From an uncultured Prevotellaceae bacterium (GTDB taxonomy: Bacteria > Bacteroidota > Bacteroidia > Bacteroidales > Bacteroidaceae), in NCBI GenBank assembly GCA_947166305.1, contig CAMVDV010000008.1:20462-84461 (forward strand): a stretch of DNA of 64,000 bases, written 5' to 3'. A program made the position numbers and the translations under genes. The stretch's first letter is position 1, and each line of letters begins with the position of its first letter. Of this stretch, positions 10,612-20,700 are shown piece after piece. The notes beneath the pieces are model-generated. The model searched no databases. It worked only from the letters and a program-made list of their open reading frames with translations, and was not told the DNA's origin.

Positions 10612-11985
10612 ATGGAATTCTTCAATGCACTGAGCGACTGGCTCTGGACCTACGTTGTCATCACGATGCTCGTGGGCTGCGCACTTTATTTCACTTGGAA
10701 CCTGCGGGGCGTGCAGTTCACCATGCTACCCACCATGCTCAGAAACCTCTTCGCTCCAGGCGGAACGGGAGGCAACCGAGCCATCTCTTCGTTCCAAGCT
10801 TTTGCCATAAGCCTGTCGTCGAGAGTGGGAACGGGCAACCTGGCGGGCGTGGCAAGCGCTATCTTTGTGGGCGGACCGGGAGCTGTGTTCTGGATGTGGG
10901 TGATGGCTTTGCTGGGCGCATCGACAGCCTTCATGGAGGCGACGTTGGCGCAGCTCTTCAAGCAGAAAGGGCGTGATAGCTTCTACGGAGGGCCGGCCTA
11001 CTACATGAAGCACGGATTGGGAAGGAAATGGATGGGCGTCCTCTTCGCCGTATTCATCATCTATGGGTTCGGACTGGCGAACCAAATCGTACAGAGCAAC
11101 ACGCTGTGCGCCGCCATCGGTCATGCCTTCTCGCTACCGATGCAGTACGTTGCCGTGGCACTGACCGCCCTCACGCTCTGCATCATCTTCGGCGGCGTGC
11201 GTCGGATTGCTCACTTCTGCGCCATGGTGGTGCCGTTCATGGCCATAGGCTACCTCGCCCTGGCCGCCTATATCCTCATTTTCAACTGGAACGAAATTCC
11301 CCAAATGCTGTCACTCATCGTGCGGAGCGCATTCGGGTGGGAGCAAGCAGCAGGAGGAGCGTTCGGTATGGCTGTGATGCAAGGGGTGAAGCGCGGACTC
11401 TTCTCGAACGAAGCCGGCGAAGGCAGTGCGCCTAACGCGGCCGCCACAGCCACCATCCCCCACCCCGTGCAGCAGGGACTGCTTCAGAGCCTGGGGGTCT
11501 TTGTCGATACGCTCGTCATCTGCACCTGCACGGCCTTCATCATCCTGCTGAGCGGACTTTACACGGACGGCTCCGACGGCATCATCCTCACCGCACTCGC
11601 CATGAATCACCACCTCGGGAGCTTCGGCGCATGGTATCTCACTGCAGCCATCTTCCTCTTTGCCTACTCCACCATCATCGCCAACTACTTCTATGGCGAG
11701 ACGAACATCCGTTTCCTCTGCAACAGCCACTGGGCCGTGTTTGCCTTCCGCCTTGCCAGCGGTGTGGTAATCATGATGGGCGGACTGCTCACGTTGCAGC
11801 AGGCGTGGAGCATCATCGACCTCGCCATGGCTCTGATGACCATTCTCAATCTCACGGCAGTCATGCTCCTGAGCCGCTACGCCTTCCGCCTCTTGCGCGA
11901 CTACCGCGAGCAAAGGCAGAAAGGAAAGGAGCCTGTTTTCGACCCCGACCTCTTCCCCGACCTCGACATCCCTGCTTGGCGCTGA
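10612..11985 (+). CDS. Sodium:alanine symporter family (AGCS) protein
   Basis: Multi-TM; AGCS motifs SSRVGTGNLAGVASAIFVGGPGAVFWMWVMALLGASTAFMEATLAQ, FSNEAGEGSAPNAAATA. Confidence 0.93.
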   Translation: MEFFNALSDWLWTYVVITMLVGCALYFTWNLRGVQFTMLPTMLRNLFAPGGTGGNRAISSFQAFAISLSSRVGTGNLAGVASAIFVGGPGAVFWMWVMALLGASTAFMEATLAQLFKQKGRDSFYGGPAYYMKHGLGRKWMGVLFAVFIIYGFGLANQIVQSNTLCAAIGHAFSLPMQYVAVALTALTLCIIFGGVRRIAHFCAMVVPFMAIGYLALAAYILIFNWNEIPQMLSLIVRSAFGWEQAAGGAFGMAVMQGVKRGLFSNEAGEGSAPNAAATATIPHPVQQGLLQSLGVFVDTLVICTCTAFIILLSGLYTDGSDGIILTALAMNHHLGSFGAWYLTAAIFLFAYSTIIANYFYGETNIRFLCNSHWAVFAFRLASGVVIMMGGLLTLQQAWSIIDLAMALMTILNLTAVMLLSRYAFRLLRDYREQRQKGKEPVFDPDLFPDLDIPAWR

Positions 11986-12027
11986 ACGACAATGAAGAAA
12001 CTAATGACGAACTAAAACTTTACTATT

Positions 12028-14187
12028 ATGAACTCACGCAGACAAATCCTTAAGTCAGTCATCTTATTGATGGTCTCTCTTATGTTGATGTCCTTCAAGA
12101 CAGCCGACGAGAAGGCTGCCGAAGCATTGGCACGCAGAGTGATGGCGGACAAGGCAAAAGCCATTGTCTTCGAGCAAATCGAGTCGCCCACCGACACCTA
12201 TGAACTGCTCCAGAAAGGCAAGAAAGTACTTATCCGCGGGAACAATGCCAACTCCATGGCCGTCGGCCTGAACCGTTACATTCAGCAATACTGCCTTGCC
12301 AACGTGAGCTGGTATGACTTCAACCCTGTGGAACTGCCAGCAACGATGCCGAAAGTTCCCGAAAAGGTTGTGGGCAAGGTGGAAGTGCCCATTCGATTCT
12401 TCCTCAACTACTGCACCTTCGGCTACACCATGCCCTGGTGGAAATGGAAACAATGGGAACGCTTCATCGACTGGATGGCTTTGAACGGCGTCAACATGCC
12501 GCTCGCCATCACAGGACAGGAAGCGGTCTGGCAGAAAGTATGGCGAGGGTATGGCATGACCGACGAGCAGATATGCGCCTACTTCACCGGGCCTGCTCAT
12601 CTGCCTTGGCAACGCATGATAAACATCGACCGCTGGCAGGGACCACTGCCTCAAAGCTGGATTGACGGACAGGCGGAGTTGCAAAAGCAAATCCTTCGGC
12701 GGGAGCGCGAGCTGAACATGACGCCCGTGCTTCCAGCCTTCGCAGGTCATGTTCCCGCAGACCTTGAGCAAGTTCTCCCCGGCATCCGCACCTCGAAGGT
12801 GAATCGCTGGTGCAATTTCGACGAGAAGTACCGTTGCACCTACCTCAATCCCTCTGACCCTCTCTTTGCCCGCATACAGAAAGACTTCCTTGAGGAGCAG
12901 ACAAAGATGTACGGCACGAACCACATCTATGGCATCGACCTCTTCAACGAAGTCTCGCCCCCATCGTGGGAACCCGACTCTCTGGCCAAGATATCTGCCG
13001 GCGTCTATGCGTCGCTGACGAACGTCGACCCCGAAGCCATCTGGCTCCAAATGGCATGGCTCTTCATCAGCAACAAGAAAGCCTGGACTCCCCAGCGCAT
13101 CAAGGCATATCTCTCTGCCGTACCGCTGGGAAAAATGATCATGCTTGACTATGAATGCGACTACACCGAGATATGGCGACTCACGGAACACTTCTACGGA
13201 CACAAGTTCATCTGGTGCTATCTCGGCAACTTCGGCGGAATGACTGAAATAGAAGGTGACTACAAACTGAATGCGAAGCTGATCAGAGGCGCAAAGGAAG
13301 AGGGAGGCACCGAGTTCGTCGGCATCGGATCCACGCTCGAAGGCTTTGGTCTCAACGAGCCCATCTACGAAGCTCTGCTCTCTCAGGCTTGGGAAACGGG
13401 CGTCGGCTTCGATGCCTACATCGACAACATTGCCGACCGCCACCTTGGCCGCGTGGATGAGACCTATCGGGCATTCTGGCACACGATGGTCGATAAGGTC
13501 TGCACGACCCACACAAGTACCGGCGCGGCGGGCATCATCAACGCTCACCCCAACCTGGAAGGCGAATGGAACTGGACGACAGAGCTCCGCAAAGGCTACG
13601 ACATCAAGAACCTGGACGAAGCGCTGGCCATCCTGGAAAGGGTGGAAGGAACGACGGGTTACCTGAGGTTCGACCTCGCCAACACACGCCGTCAGTCCAT
13701 CCGCAACAGGGCGCTGGCCGTAAGGAAGCGCTTTGCGGATGCCTATAAGGCAGGCGACAGAGAAGGCATGGTGGCGGCCAGAGATGAATTCCTCGGCATG
13801 TGCGATAAGATGGTCGAGGCCATAAAAGGATTAGGGGAGTTCTCGCTCGACGACTGGATACGCGATGCCCGTGCATGGGGCACGACCGAGGCGGAGAAGG
13901 ACTACTTCGAGATGAACGCACGCACCATCATCACCGTCTGGGGCGACTCGTACCGGCTCGAAGACTACGCCAATCGCGACTGGGACGGACTCATCGAGAC
14001 CTACTACAAAGTCCGCTGGCAGCGGTTCTTCGACGCCGTTCTGGCAGCCTTCGACGCAGGTGAGCCGTTTGTCAACCTCAAGGGACCGCGCATCCCCAAG
14101 GGCATGACAAAAGAGGAATGCCAGCGTGCCCTGGATTTCGACGCCGAGATGTGGGACTTCGAGTGCAAATGGGCGCACCTGAAGTGA
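12028..14187 (+). CDS. Alpha-N-acetylglucosaminidase (NAGLU, GH89)
   Basis: NAGLU signatures: VSWYDFNPVELP, FFLNYCTFGYTMPWWKWKQWERFIDWMALNGVNMPLAITGQEAVWQ, FNEVSPPS, WCYLGNFGG. Confidence 0.93.
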   Translation: MNSRRQILKSVILLMVSLMLMSFKTADEKAAEALARRVMADKAKAIVFEQIESPTDTYELLQKGKKVLIRGNNANSMAVGLNRYIQQYCLANVSWYDFNPVELPATMPKVPEKVVGKVEVPIRFFLNYCTFGYTMPWWKWKQWERFIDWMALNGVNMPLAITGQEAVWQKVWRGYGMTDEQICAYFTGPAHLPWQRMINIDRWQGPLPQSWIDGQAELQKQILRRERELNMTPVLPAFAGHVPADLEQVLPGIRTSKVNRWCNFDEKYRCTYLNPSDPLFARIQKDFLEEQTKMYGTNHIYGIDLFNEVSPPSWEPDSLAKISAGVYASLTNVDPEAIWLQMAWLFISNKKAWTPQRIKAYLSAVPLGKMIMLDYECDYTEIWRLTEHFYGHKFIWCYLGNFGGMTEIEGDYKLNAKLIRGAKEEGGTEFVGIGSTLEGFGLNEPIYEALLSQAWETGVGFDAYIDNIADRHLGRVDETYRAFWHTMVDKVCTTHTSTGAAGIINAHPNLEGEWNWTTELRKGYDIKNLDEALAILERVEGTTGYLRFDLANTRRQSIRNRALAVRKRFADAYKAGDREGMVAARDEFLGMCDKMVEAIKGLGEFSLDDWIRDARAWGTTEAEKDYFEMNARTIITVWGDSYRLEDYANRDWDGLIETYYKVRWQRFFDAVLAAFDAGEPFVNLKGPRIPKGMTKEECQRALDFDAEMWDFECKWAHLK

Positions 14188-14283
14188 ATTGCTTATCGTA
14201 AATCAACACGCCAGCCTGCCTCACGGGTCTCGCGGAACGACGGCGACCTGTTCGGTTATAGTGGCTCTGACCCAAGGTTCTTT

Positions 14284-14392
14284 CGTAACCCTATGGAGGT
14301 TTTGACGTAACCCTGTGGGGTTTTGGCCGTAACCCTGTGGATGTTTGGCAAAAGCCTGTGGGATGCAGGACGATGCCCTGTGGGGCGCGACG
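14284..14392. repeat. 22-bp-period repeat array H (5 units, AACCCTGTGGGGTT core)
   Basis: Core CCCTNTGG with its T at 14292, 14314, 14336, 14357, 14379 (spacing 22,22,21,22); ends about 10 nt from the stop of the downstream minus gene. Confidence 0.85.
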
Positions 14393-16390
14393 TTATCTTC
14401 TGATTAGTATCTTAACTTTTGCTGGCCTTTTGTTCCCTCCACCATGAATGTAGATGCCTGAGGAACTGCCGTTTCGCATCTGTCCCTGCGACAGTTTTCG
14501 CCCACTGAGGTCAAACCATGTGCCGTCGGTCCATGTGCCGTTCAAGGTCGGGATAGTGTTGGGCAGGTCTTGGTCCCCTGGCGTGTCGGAGACGACGGGA
14601 TGCGAGAGGCGCGGGTGACTATCGCTGCCGATGGTCTGCCAGAAGGTGTCGGGCCAGAGCTTGGCAAGCAGGGTGCCGTCGGCCATCTCGGCTTCGGTGA
14701 AGGTGGCAAGGCCGGAGGCTGTCTGTGCGGCATCGCAGGCGTAGCTGTTGGTGAAGCGTGGCGTGAAGCCTCGGCAGACGTCGTGTCCGCTCTCCCAGCC
14801 ACTGCCCTTGACCAGGACATAGCAGTTGCGGATGCGCGCTCCCGTGGACCATCCCGACAGGGCACCGCAGTCGTAGCTGCCACCCACCGTGCCCACGGTG
14901 TAGCAATTGGTGTAGTGTGCCGTGAAATCGTTGTTGGGAACGCAGCCCACGATGCCGCCGCAGTTGTCGCTGCCGCTCACGATGCCCTCGAATCCCAAGT
15001 TCTGGAAGTAGGCGTGGCCCTTGCCCTCTGCCGTCACTTTGCCTGCGAAGCCGCCCACATAGCGCTTGCCCGAGAAGCGGCACGACGCGTCGAGCGTGAG
15101 GTCGTGGACTTCCATGCCGTCGGTCCCGACGTTGACAAAGCCCACTCCAGTCTCGCTGCTACGGTTCATGACGAGTCCGCTGATGATGTTTCCCCGCCCG
15201 TCTATCTCCCCTCGGAACGGCACGTCGTTGGTGCCGATGCCCGGGAAGTCGGTGCCCGCCATGTTGATGTCGGCAGTGATGCGGCAGTAGGCTTCGTCGT
15301 GACCAGGCACGGTGTTCACCAGGCAGGCGAACCATCGCAGAGCCTCGGGCGTGGAGAGCTCGTAGTAGCCCTCGTAGTCGGTGTACAGATACTCTTGGTC
15401 CACCAGCTGGCAGACGCTGCAGAGTCCGTCGGCAAAAGCGTGGGGCAGGTAGGAAGCGTTGTCAGTGTTGGAGAAGACGGGCGTGGACGATGTGGCCGAC
15501 CCATCGCAGTTCAGCGTGCCGGAGGCATAGACGATGCCATGCGCGGGCGAGAGTACGGGGTGGTCATCAGCAGGAAGTTCCCCGTCGAGGTTCTGCCTGA
15601 AGGGACCATCGGGCGCGTTTCCGTTGAGCATCCAAGCCAGTGCGCCGTTCTTGCGCTGCGAGAGGGTGAATCGCTTCGTACCCTGACGGCCGGAACTGTC
15701 GTAAACGTTGGTGACTATCGGCGACGAACGCCACAGATAGTTACTGCCGTCTATGCCACCGGCGAGCGTCCCGGAGTTGTAGCAATGCTGCACCGACGAG
15801 CCGCTCCCACTGAGCCAACCGCTGAAGATGGCCGACTCGCGGTTGCCCGTCACGCGCCCCGAGTTGTAACAATAGCTGAGGATGAGGCTCCCACTGTGTA
15901 CGCAACCGACAAACGCCGCCGCGTTCTGTGCGCTGCCCGTCACGCGTCCTTCGTGTCCGCAACGCTCGATGCGAGCCGTTCCGCTGCCCACTTTGTCCCC
16001 CACGAAACCGCCGACAAAGGCTTTGCCCTTCACCGTGTTGGCTGGTCCGGCAGTGAGATTCAGTATGGTAGCGCTGTCGATGTAGCCGAAGAGGCCCACG
16101 CCGTCGGTCGATGCGAGCGCGATGTCGAGGCTGTCGATGCAGAAGCCTTGGCCGTCGAACGTGCCGCAATAGCTGGCAGCGCTCGTGCCGATGGGCACAA
16201 AGCTGTAGCCGTTCATGCTGATGTCAGTCGTCAGCAAGGCATTGGCCGTGCGGTTGCCGGCATTCACGAGCTCGGAGAAGTCGCAAAGGTCCTGCGCCGA
16301 CTGGATGATGTATGTGCCGTCTGAGTCCTTCTCGATGGCGTTGGCGGTGAAAACCGTCAGCAAGAAAGCTGCAAAAATATATCGTCTCAT
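14393..16390 (-). CDS. Secreted GLUG-repeat-like protein with a C-terminal Bacteroidota sorting-like tail
   Basis: Signal peptide; repeated GGFVGDKVGSGTARIERCGHEGRVTGS / GGFAGKV...NLGFEGIVSGSDNCGGIVG; tail WFDLSGRKLSQ...GIYIHGG..KVKILIRR. Confidence 0.75.
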   Translation of the reverse strand: MRRYIFAAFLLTVFTANAIEKDSDGTYIIQSAQDLCDFSELVNAGNRTANALLTTDISMNGYSFVPIGTSAASYCGTFDGQGFCIDSLDIALASTDGVGLFGYIDSATILNLTAGPANTVKGKAFVGGFVGDKVGSGTARIERCGHEGRVTGSAQNAAAFVGCVHSGSLILSYCYNSGRVTGNRESAIFSGWLSGSGSSVQHCYNSGTLAGGIDGSNYLWRSSPIVTNVYDSSGRQGTKRFTLSQRKNGALAWMLNGNAPDGPFRQNLDGELPADDHPVLSPAHGIVYASGTLNCDGSATSSTPVFSNTDNASYLPHAFADGLCSVCQLVDQEYLYTDYEGYYELSTPEALRWFACLVNTVPGHDEAYCRITADINMAGTDFPGIGTNDVPFRGEIDGRGNIISGLVMNRSSETGVGFVNVGTDGMEVHDLTLDASCRFSGKRYVGGFAGKVTAEGKGHAYFQNLGFEGIVSGSDNCGGIVGCVPNNDFTAHYTNCYTVGTVGGSYDCGALSGWSTGARIRNCYVLVKGSGWESGHDVCRGFTPRFTNSYACDAAQTASGLATFTEAEMADGTLLAKLWPDTFWQTIGSDSHPRLSHPVVSDTPGDQDLPNTIPTLNGTWTDGTWFDLSGRKLSQGQMRNGSSSGIYIHGGGNKRPAKVKILIRR

Positions 16391-16414
16391 AGTTGTTCTG
16401 GCTGTAGCAAATCC

Positions 16415-19327
16415 TTATTCCTCTATATTTACTCTCTGTTCCGTCCTGATGTCGCGCGATGAGAAGCCAAGCATAATGTTGTACTGCCCGGGGTCGACAA
16501 CGAAATCGTGCTCGCCGACATCGTAATAGCTGAAGGCCGACGGCTGCAGGGTGAACGTCAACTGCTGGGACTCACCGGCCTTGAGGAAGACTTTGGCAAA
16601 GTCGCGAAGCTCTTTCAAAGGACGTTCCACCGAGCACTCCCCTTCCCGACCGACGTAGACCTGGACGACCCCGGCGCCATCGCGGTCGCCGGTGTTGGTC
16701 AGCGTGCAGCTCACCTCCAGGCTTCCGTCGTCGTTCTGATGGCCAACGCTGAGCCCGTCGATGCTAAACGTAGTGTACGACAGGCCATGTCCGAAGGGAT
16801 AGAGCACCTCGCGCCCGAGCTTGTCGTAGCCACGGTAGCCCATGAAGATGCCCTCGCTGTACTGCACATGCTTGTCGCCATCAGGGTCATGGTAACTATT
16901 ATATGTCGGGTTCTCGCTCCATGCCCGCTCTATGGAAATAGGCAAATGGCCCGAGGGATTGATGCGCCCGAAGAGGATGTCGGCAATGGCCGTCCCGCCT
17001 TGCTGTCCGCCATAGAATGCCCAGAGAATGGCGTCCGTGTGTTGCTGCCACGACTGCATCTCGAGGGCACCACCGCCGTTCACGATGCAAACCGTCGGCT
17101 TCCCCACTTTCGCTATTGTCTGCATTACTTCCGCATCTTCGCTCGGGAGATTGAAACTTCTGTCGTGGCCTTCGCCCTCAATGTTTGAGTTCAGGCCGAT
17201 GCACGCCACAACGAGATCGGCTTCCTGAAGGCACTCGGCGAGATAATCCTTTGTGTCGCCACGCTTTTGCCACATCAAGTTCACCATAGCATCACCGCTC
17301 AGTTGGTAATACTCGAAGACGACGGCGTACTTCTTCCCCTTGGCAAGGAATTTCGAGGCCGTCCGTGTGTGATAGGACGACGCTTCCCAGTCGTCGAGCA
17401 CCGACACTCCGTCGATGAGCAGGCGGAAGCCATCGTCGCCACCGGCCGTGAAGTTATAGTAGGCAGAGGCTGGCACGCTGATGAATCCGCTCCAGCGTAC
17501 GGAGTAATTCTTCCCAGCGATGCCCTCCACGTCGGGTCCCTTTCCGCTCCAAATGTAGTTGACCTTTGTCTCGATTTGTGTCTTGACAGGCGAACCGGTC
17601 AAGTCGCTTGTGCTGAAATACTCGGCCTTGAGGCCCTGTTCGGTGAGCGCTTCGTCGGCAAACATGATGGCTGGCAGCAGGTCGAACTTGTCCTTGCAAA
17701 CCACTTCGATGCCGAGGCTGTCGCCAAGAGCCTTGATGCCTTGATAGGTGCTGACGTACTGCCAGGGATTGACGTTGCCGCTTCCGCCGCCACTGACATA
17801 GCCTGTGGCGTTCTTGCCCGTCACGATGATGCGGCGAACCTTGTTCGTGTCGATGGGAAGGAGGTTGTTCTCGTTGCGCAAGAGCGTTATTGCATCATGA
17901 GCAACGGCAAGGGCTGTGGCATCACTCTCGGGGTCGAAGAGGGGAATGGTGGTGTCTTGCTGTCCTTCGTCGTGGAATCCCATGCTGATCATCGTGTGCA
18001 GGATGTGGCGAACCTTTGCGTCGATGTCTGTCATGGCAAGTTTTCCTTGCGAGATATACATTCGCAGGCTGTCGGGAGTCATGTGGTCTGCGCTGGCCAT
18101 CTCAAGGTCGAGTCCGCCAACGGCAGCGCCGAGGCAGTCGTGGGTCGAGCCCCAGTCGCTCATGACGATGCCCTTGTAGCCCCATCGGGTGCGCAGGATG
18201 TCGGTGAGGAGAGCGCGGCTGTGGGTGGTGTAGATGCCGTTGACGAGGTTATAGCTTGTCATGAGGCAGCCCGTCTTGCCTTCCTGTACGGCAGCCTTGA
18301 ACGCGGGTAGATAGATTTCGTGCAGGGTTCGCTCGTCAATGTCGTTGCTTATGTGGTCTCGGTCATAGTCGGAGTTGTTGCCGAGGAAGTGCTTGACGGT
18401 GGTGGCGACTCCCTCCTTTTGGGCACCGATAATGTAGTTTGCTGCAATCTGTCCGGCGAGGTAAGGGTCTTCGCCCATATACTCGAAGTTACGTCCGCAG
18501 AGTGGCGAGCGATAGATGTTGACGGCGGGTCCGAGGATAATGTTGATGCCTCTGGCACGGCAGTCACGCGCCAAGGAACGTCCGTAGCGCCGAGCCATAT
18601 CGCGGTTCCATGTGGCGGCAAGAGCTTGATTAGGTGGATAGGCAGTCGCCACGTTGTCCGAGCCGACTCCTTGCGGCCCGTCGCACATCTCCATTCCCGG
18701 AATGTCGAGGCGGTCGATGCTCTTGGTGTGATACCAGTTCGTGCCGCCCACAAGGGAGAGCTTCTCGTCGGCAGTCATGAGGGAGAGCAGGGAATCGACC
18801 ATTCTGTCAACGTAATCTTCGTCGGGCTGCACGAGGACAGAGACGTTGCGTTGTCCGGCTTCGCTGTGCGTGGCGGTGAGAGTGCAGAGTCCTGCCGAGA
18901 CGGCTGTGACTTCCATTCGTGCTCCACCCAAGCGCACTGCCTTGGCAATGTTGCTGTTCGACGAGTAGATGAACTTGTCAACATAGCGTACGACAGCCTC
19001 TTCGGGCTGGAAATCTATGTCGATGACTGCCTTCTCGCCGGGCTTCATCACGAGGTCGGGGAGCGAGAACGTGAAGTCACTACAGGGAAAATAGCGGCTG
19101 ATGTACTCTATCTTCGAGAGGTCTTTTGTGGAATAATACACGTCGCCCGGTGCCCATTCGTCGGCTGAGCCGTTCTGCGAGAAGCGGATGTCGCCGGTGC
19201 TCGTGCCGACCATCGTGCCGTAATGCACGGCAAATGTCTTCCTCTGCGCCAGTATCGTTGACCATTGGGCATTGAACATTGAACACTGGAGGAGCAGGAG
19301 GAGGGTGATGTATCTTAGCTGTGTCAT
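16415..19327 (-). CDS. Glycoside hydrolase family 3 (beta-glucosidase/xylosidase-like) with PA14 insertion and FnIII-like C-terminus
   Basis: GH3 motifs KHFLGNNSDYDRDHISNDIDERTLHEIYLPAFKAAVQEG, GIVMSDWGSTHD; PA14-like segment LKAEYFSTSDLTGSP...; C-terminal GHGLSYTTF. Confidence 0.95.
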   Translation of the reverse strand: MTQLRYITLLLLLQCSMFNAQWSTILAQRKTFAVHYGTMVGTSTGDIRFSQNGSADEWAPGDVYYSTKDLSKIEYISRYFPCSDFTFSLPDLVMKPGEKAVIDIDFQPEEAVVRYVDKFIYSSNSNIAKAVRLGGARMEVTAVSAGLCTLTATHSEAGQRNVSVLVQPDEDYVDRMVDSLLSLMTADEKLSLVGGTNWYHTKSIDRLDIPGMEMCDGPQGVGSDNVATAYPPNQALAATWNRDMARRYGRSLARDCRARGINIILGPAVNIYRSPLCGRNFEYMGEDPYLAGQIAANYIIGAQKEGVATTVKHFLGNNSDYDRDHISNDIDERTLHEIYLPAFKAAVQEGKTGCLMTSYNLVNGIYTTHSRALLTDILRTRWGYKGIVMSDWGSTHDCLGAAVGGLDLEMASADHMTPDSLRMYISQGKLAMTDIDAKVRHILHTMISMGFHDEGQQDTTIPLFDPESDATALAVAHDAITLLRNENNLLPIDTNKVRRIIVTGKNATGYVSGGGSGNVNPWQYVSTYQGIKALGDSLGIEVVCKDKFDLLPAIMFADEALTEQGLKAEYFSTSDLTGSPVKTQIETKVNYIWSGKGPDVEGIAGKNYSVRWSGFISVPASAYYNFTAGGDDGFRLLIDGVSVLDDWEASSYHTRTASKFLAKGKKYAVVFEYYQLSGDAMVNLMWQKRGDTKDYLAECLQEADLVVACIGLNSNIEGEGHDRSFNLPSEDAEVMQTIAKVGKPTVCIVNGGGALEMQSWQQHTDAILWAFYGGQQGGTAIADILFGRINPSGHLPISIERAWSENPTYNSYHDPDGDKHVQYSEGIFMGYRGYDKLGREVLYPFGHGLSYTTFSIDGLSVGHQNDDGSLEVSCTLTNTGDRDGAGVVQVYVGREGECSVERPLKELRDFAKVFLKAGESQQLTFTLQPSAFSYYDVGEHDFVVDPGQYNIMLGFSSRDIRTEQRVNIEE

Positions 19328-19791
19328 GGCTTTCGGAACTTAAAGGAGGTTTCTCCTACCTTAATAATATAATATGTATGCGCGGGAAGGTCGCCGACGC
19401 GTATCTCTTCGTTGCTGCTTGCTTGCCGGAGAAGTTTTCCATCGAGCGTGTAGATGCTGACGGTGGTGCCTGCGGGAGCGTTGGAGAGCTGCAGGAGGTC
19501 GCGGCAGGTGACGATGCCGGGCTTGGCGATGCCTGTGGGAACGTCCACGTCAAAGTGGGCACGGCGGACGTTTGAAATGGTCGTCCCTGAGGTCATGACT
19601 ACAGAGAAAGTAGAGTCGTCGTCGGCAGCCACGAGGCAAAGCACCTCGCTCATCGCCACACGCTCGCCGCCATCAGTGATGAGGCACCACACGCGCTCGT
19701 CGGCTCTCGCCTGGGGCAGCAGCAGCGTCAGTGCAAGCAAAAGCAGTATGTTACGTTTCATATTGAATTCTTTTTTGTAATGACTTTTCAA
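19324..19791 (-). CDS. Small secreted protein with C-terminal sorting-domain-like tail
   Basis: Signal peptide; C-terminus SIYTLDGKLLRQASSNEEIRVGDLPAHTYYIIKVGETSFKFRKP; TGA overlaps the ATG of the GH3 gene (ATGA). Confidence 0.6.
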   Translation of the reverse strand: MKSHYKKEFNMKRNILLLLALTLLLPQARADERVWCLITDGGERVAMSEVLCLVAADDDSTFSVVMTSGTTISNVRRAHFDVDVPTGIAKPGIVTCRDLLQLSNAPAGTTVSIYTLDGKLLRQASSNEEIRVGDLPAHTYYIIKVGETSFKFRKP

Positions 19792-19945
19792 ACGTCGCGT
19801 GCGGCGATGGAGATTTCCGCGTGCGGCGATGGTGGTTTCCGCGTGCGGCGATTATAAACGTCGCGTGCGGCGTTGGCGGAGCCCCGCCTTCATTTTTTCA
19901 TTTATTCATTTTTTCATTTTCCATCGTTGCGTGCGGCATTCTGGA
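19789..19945. repeat. 22-bp-period repeat array B with internal hairpin/T-rich interruption
   Basis: GCGTGCGG at 19797, 19819, 19841, 19863 (spacing 22) and 19929 (+66 = 3x22); interruption contains GGCGGAGCCCCGCC followed by T-rich (TTCATTTT)n. Confidence 0.9.
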
Positions 19946-19947
19946 TT

Positions 19948-19971
19948 CCCCCTAAAGGGGGTTAGGGGGTC
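19948..19971. repeat. C-rich REP-like palindrome (CCCCCTAAAGGGGGTTAGGGGGTC)
   Basis: Imperfect palindrome abutting the stop codon at 19974; related copy at 22678-22702. Confidence 0.7.
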
Positions 19972-19973
19972 TT

Positions 19974-20519
19974 CTACACGCCGTTGTTGATGATGAGCGC
20001 AAGACTGATGTAGTTGACGCGGTAGCGGTAGAGATTCCTTCCTGCCGGTCCGTCGCTGATAGTACCGCAGTCGTTCAGATTGTATGTCCGCTTACAGTTG
20101 TTGCACTTGGCGTAGCCGCTCGTCTGGAGTTGCAGGGGCTTGGTGATGTTATAGTTCTGATAGCAGTTGGAGCAGGCAAGGTCGTAGCAGACGACACGCA
20201 CCTGGTCTTCTCCTATCTCGGGGATAGTGAGCTTGCCAACGATGAAGCCGCTCAGTCCGGGATAGTAGCCGCTATAGCCTGCCATGGCCGAGATGTTGAT
20301 GGCTGAGGTGTGGTTAGTGGCATCGGTGAAGAGGAATCTTTGTCCGTCCACCTTGATGGTGCAATACTCGCCCATGCTCTCGCAGGCGGTGAAGAGGACG
20401 GGCGCCTGCGTCACGTTCTCGATGTTCAAGCGAGCACGCAGGTTGCAATACTTGTTGTTCACCTCGCCGCTGCTACAAGCGGCAAGGAACACGACGGCCG
20501 CCAGAAGAATCTTTCTCAT
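19974..20519 (-). CDS. Hypothetical lipoprotein
   Basis: Lipobox LAACSSGEV; four-Cys CPxC-like pattern CSNC..CNNC; no family recognised. Confidence 0.6.
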   Translation of the reverse strand: MRKILLAAVVFLAACSSGEVNNKYCNLRARLNIENVTQAPVLFTACESMGEYCTIKVDGQRFLFTDATNHTSAINISAMAGYSGYYPGLSGFIVGKLTIPEIGEDQVRVVCYDLACSNCYQNYNITKPLQLQTSGYAKCNNCKRTYNLNDCGTISDGPAGRNLYRYRVNYISLALIINNGV

Positions 20520-20700
20520 GAAGTTAATGAAGTTAAAGAAGTTAATGAAGTTAAAGAAGTTAAGGGGAGTTAAAGGACGATACCAATGGGATGCGGTGTG
20601 CTTTCAGTCTTTATTTGGACTGAAAAGACTATTGTCCTTTAACTTCCTCTAACTTCCTCTAACTTCCTCTAACTTCCATAAAAGTTAAAAAGTTAAAAAG

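Noticed and set aside
14570-16324. 584-aa plus-strand ORF opposite the GLUG-like gene
   Set aside because: Low-complexity V/A/H/E-rich translation with no domain; shadow ORF from codon bias of the supported minus-strand gene.
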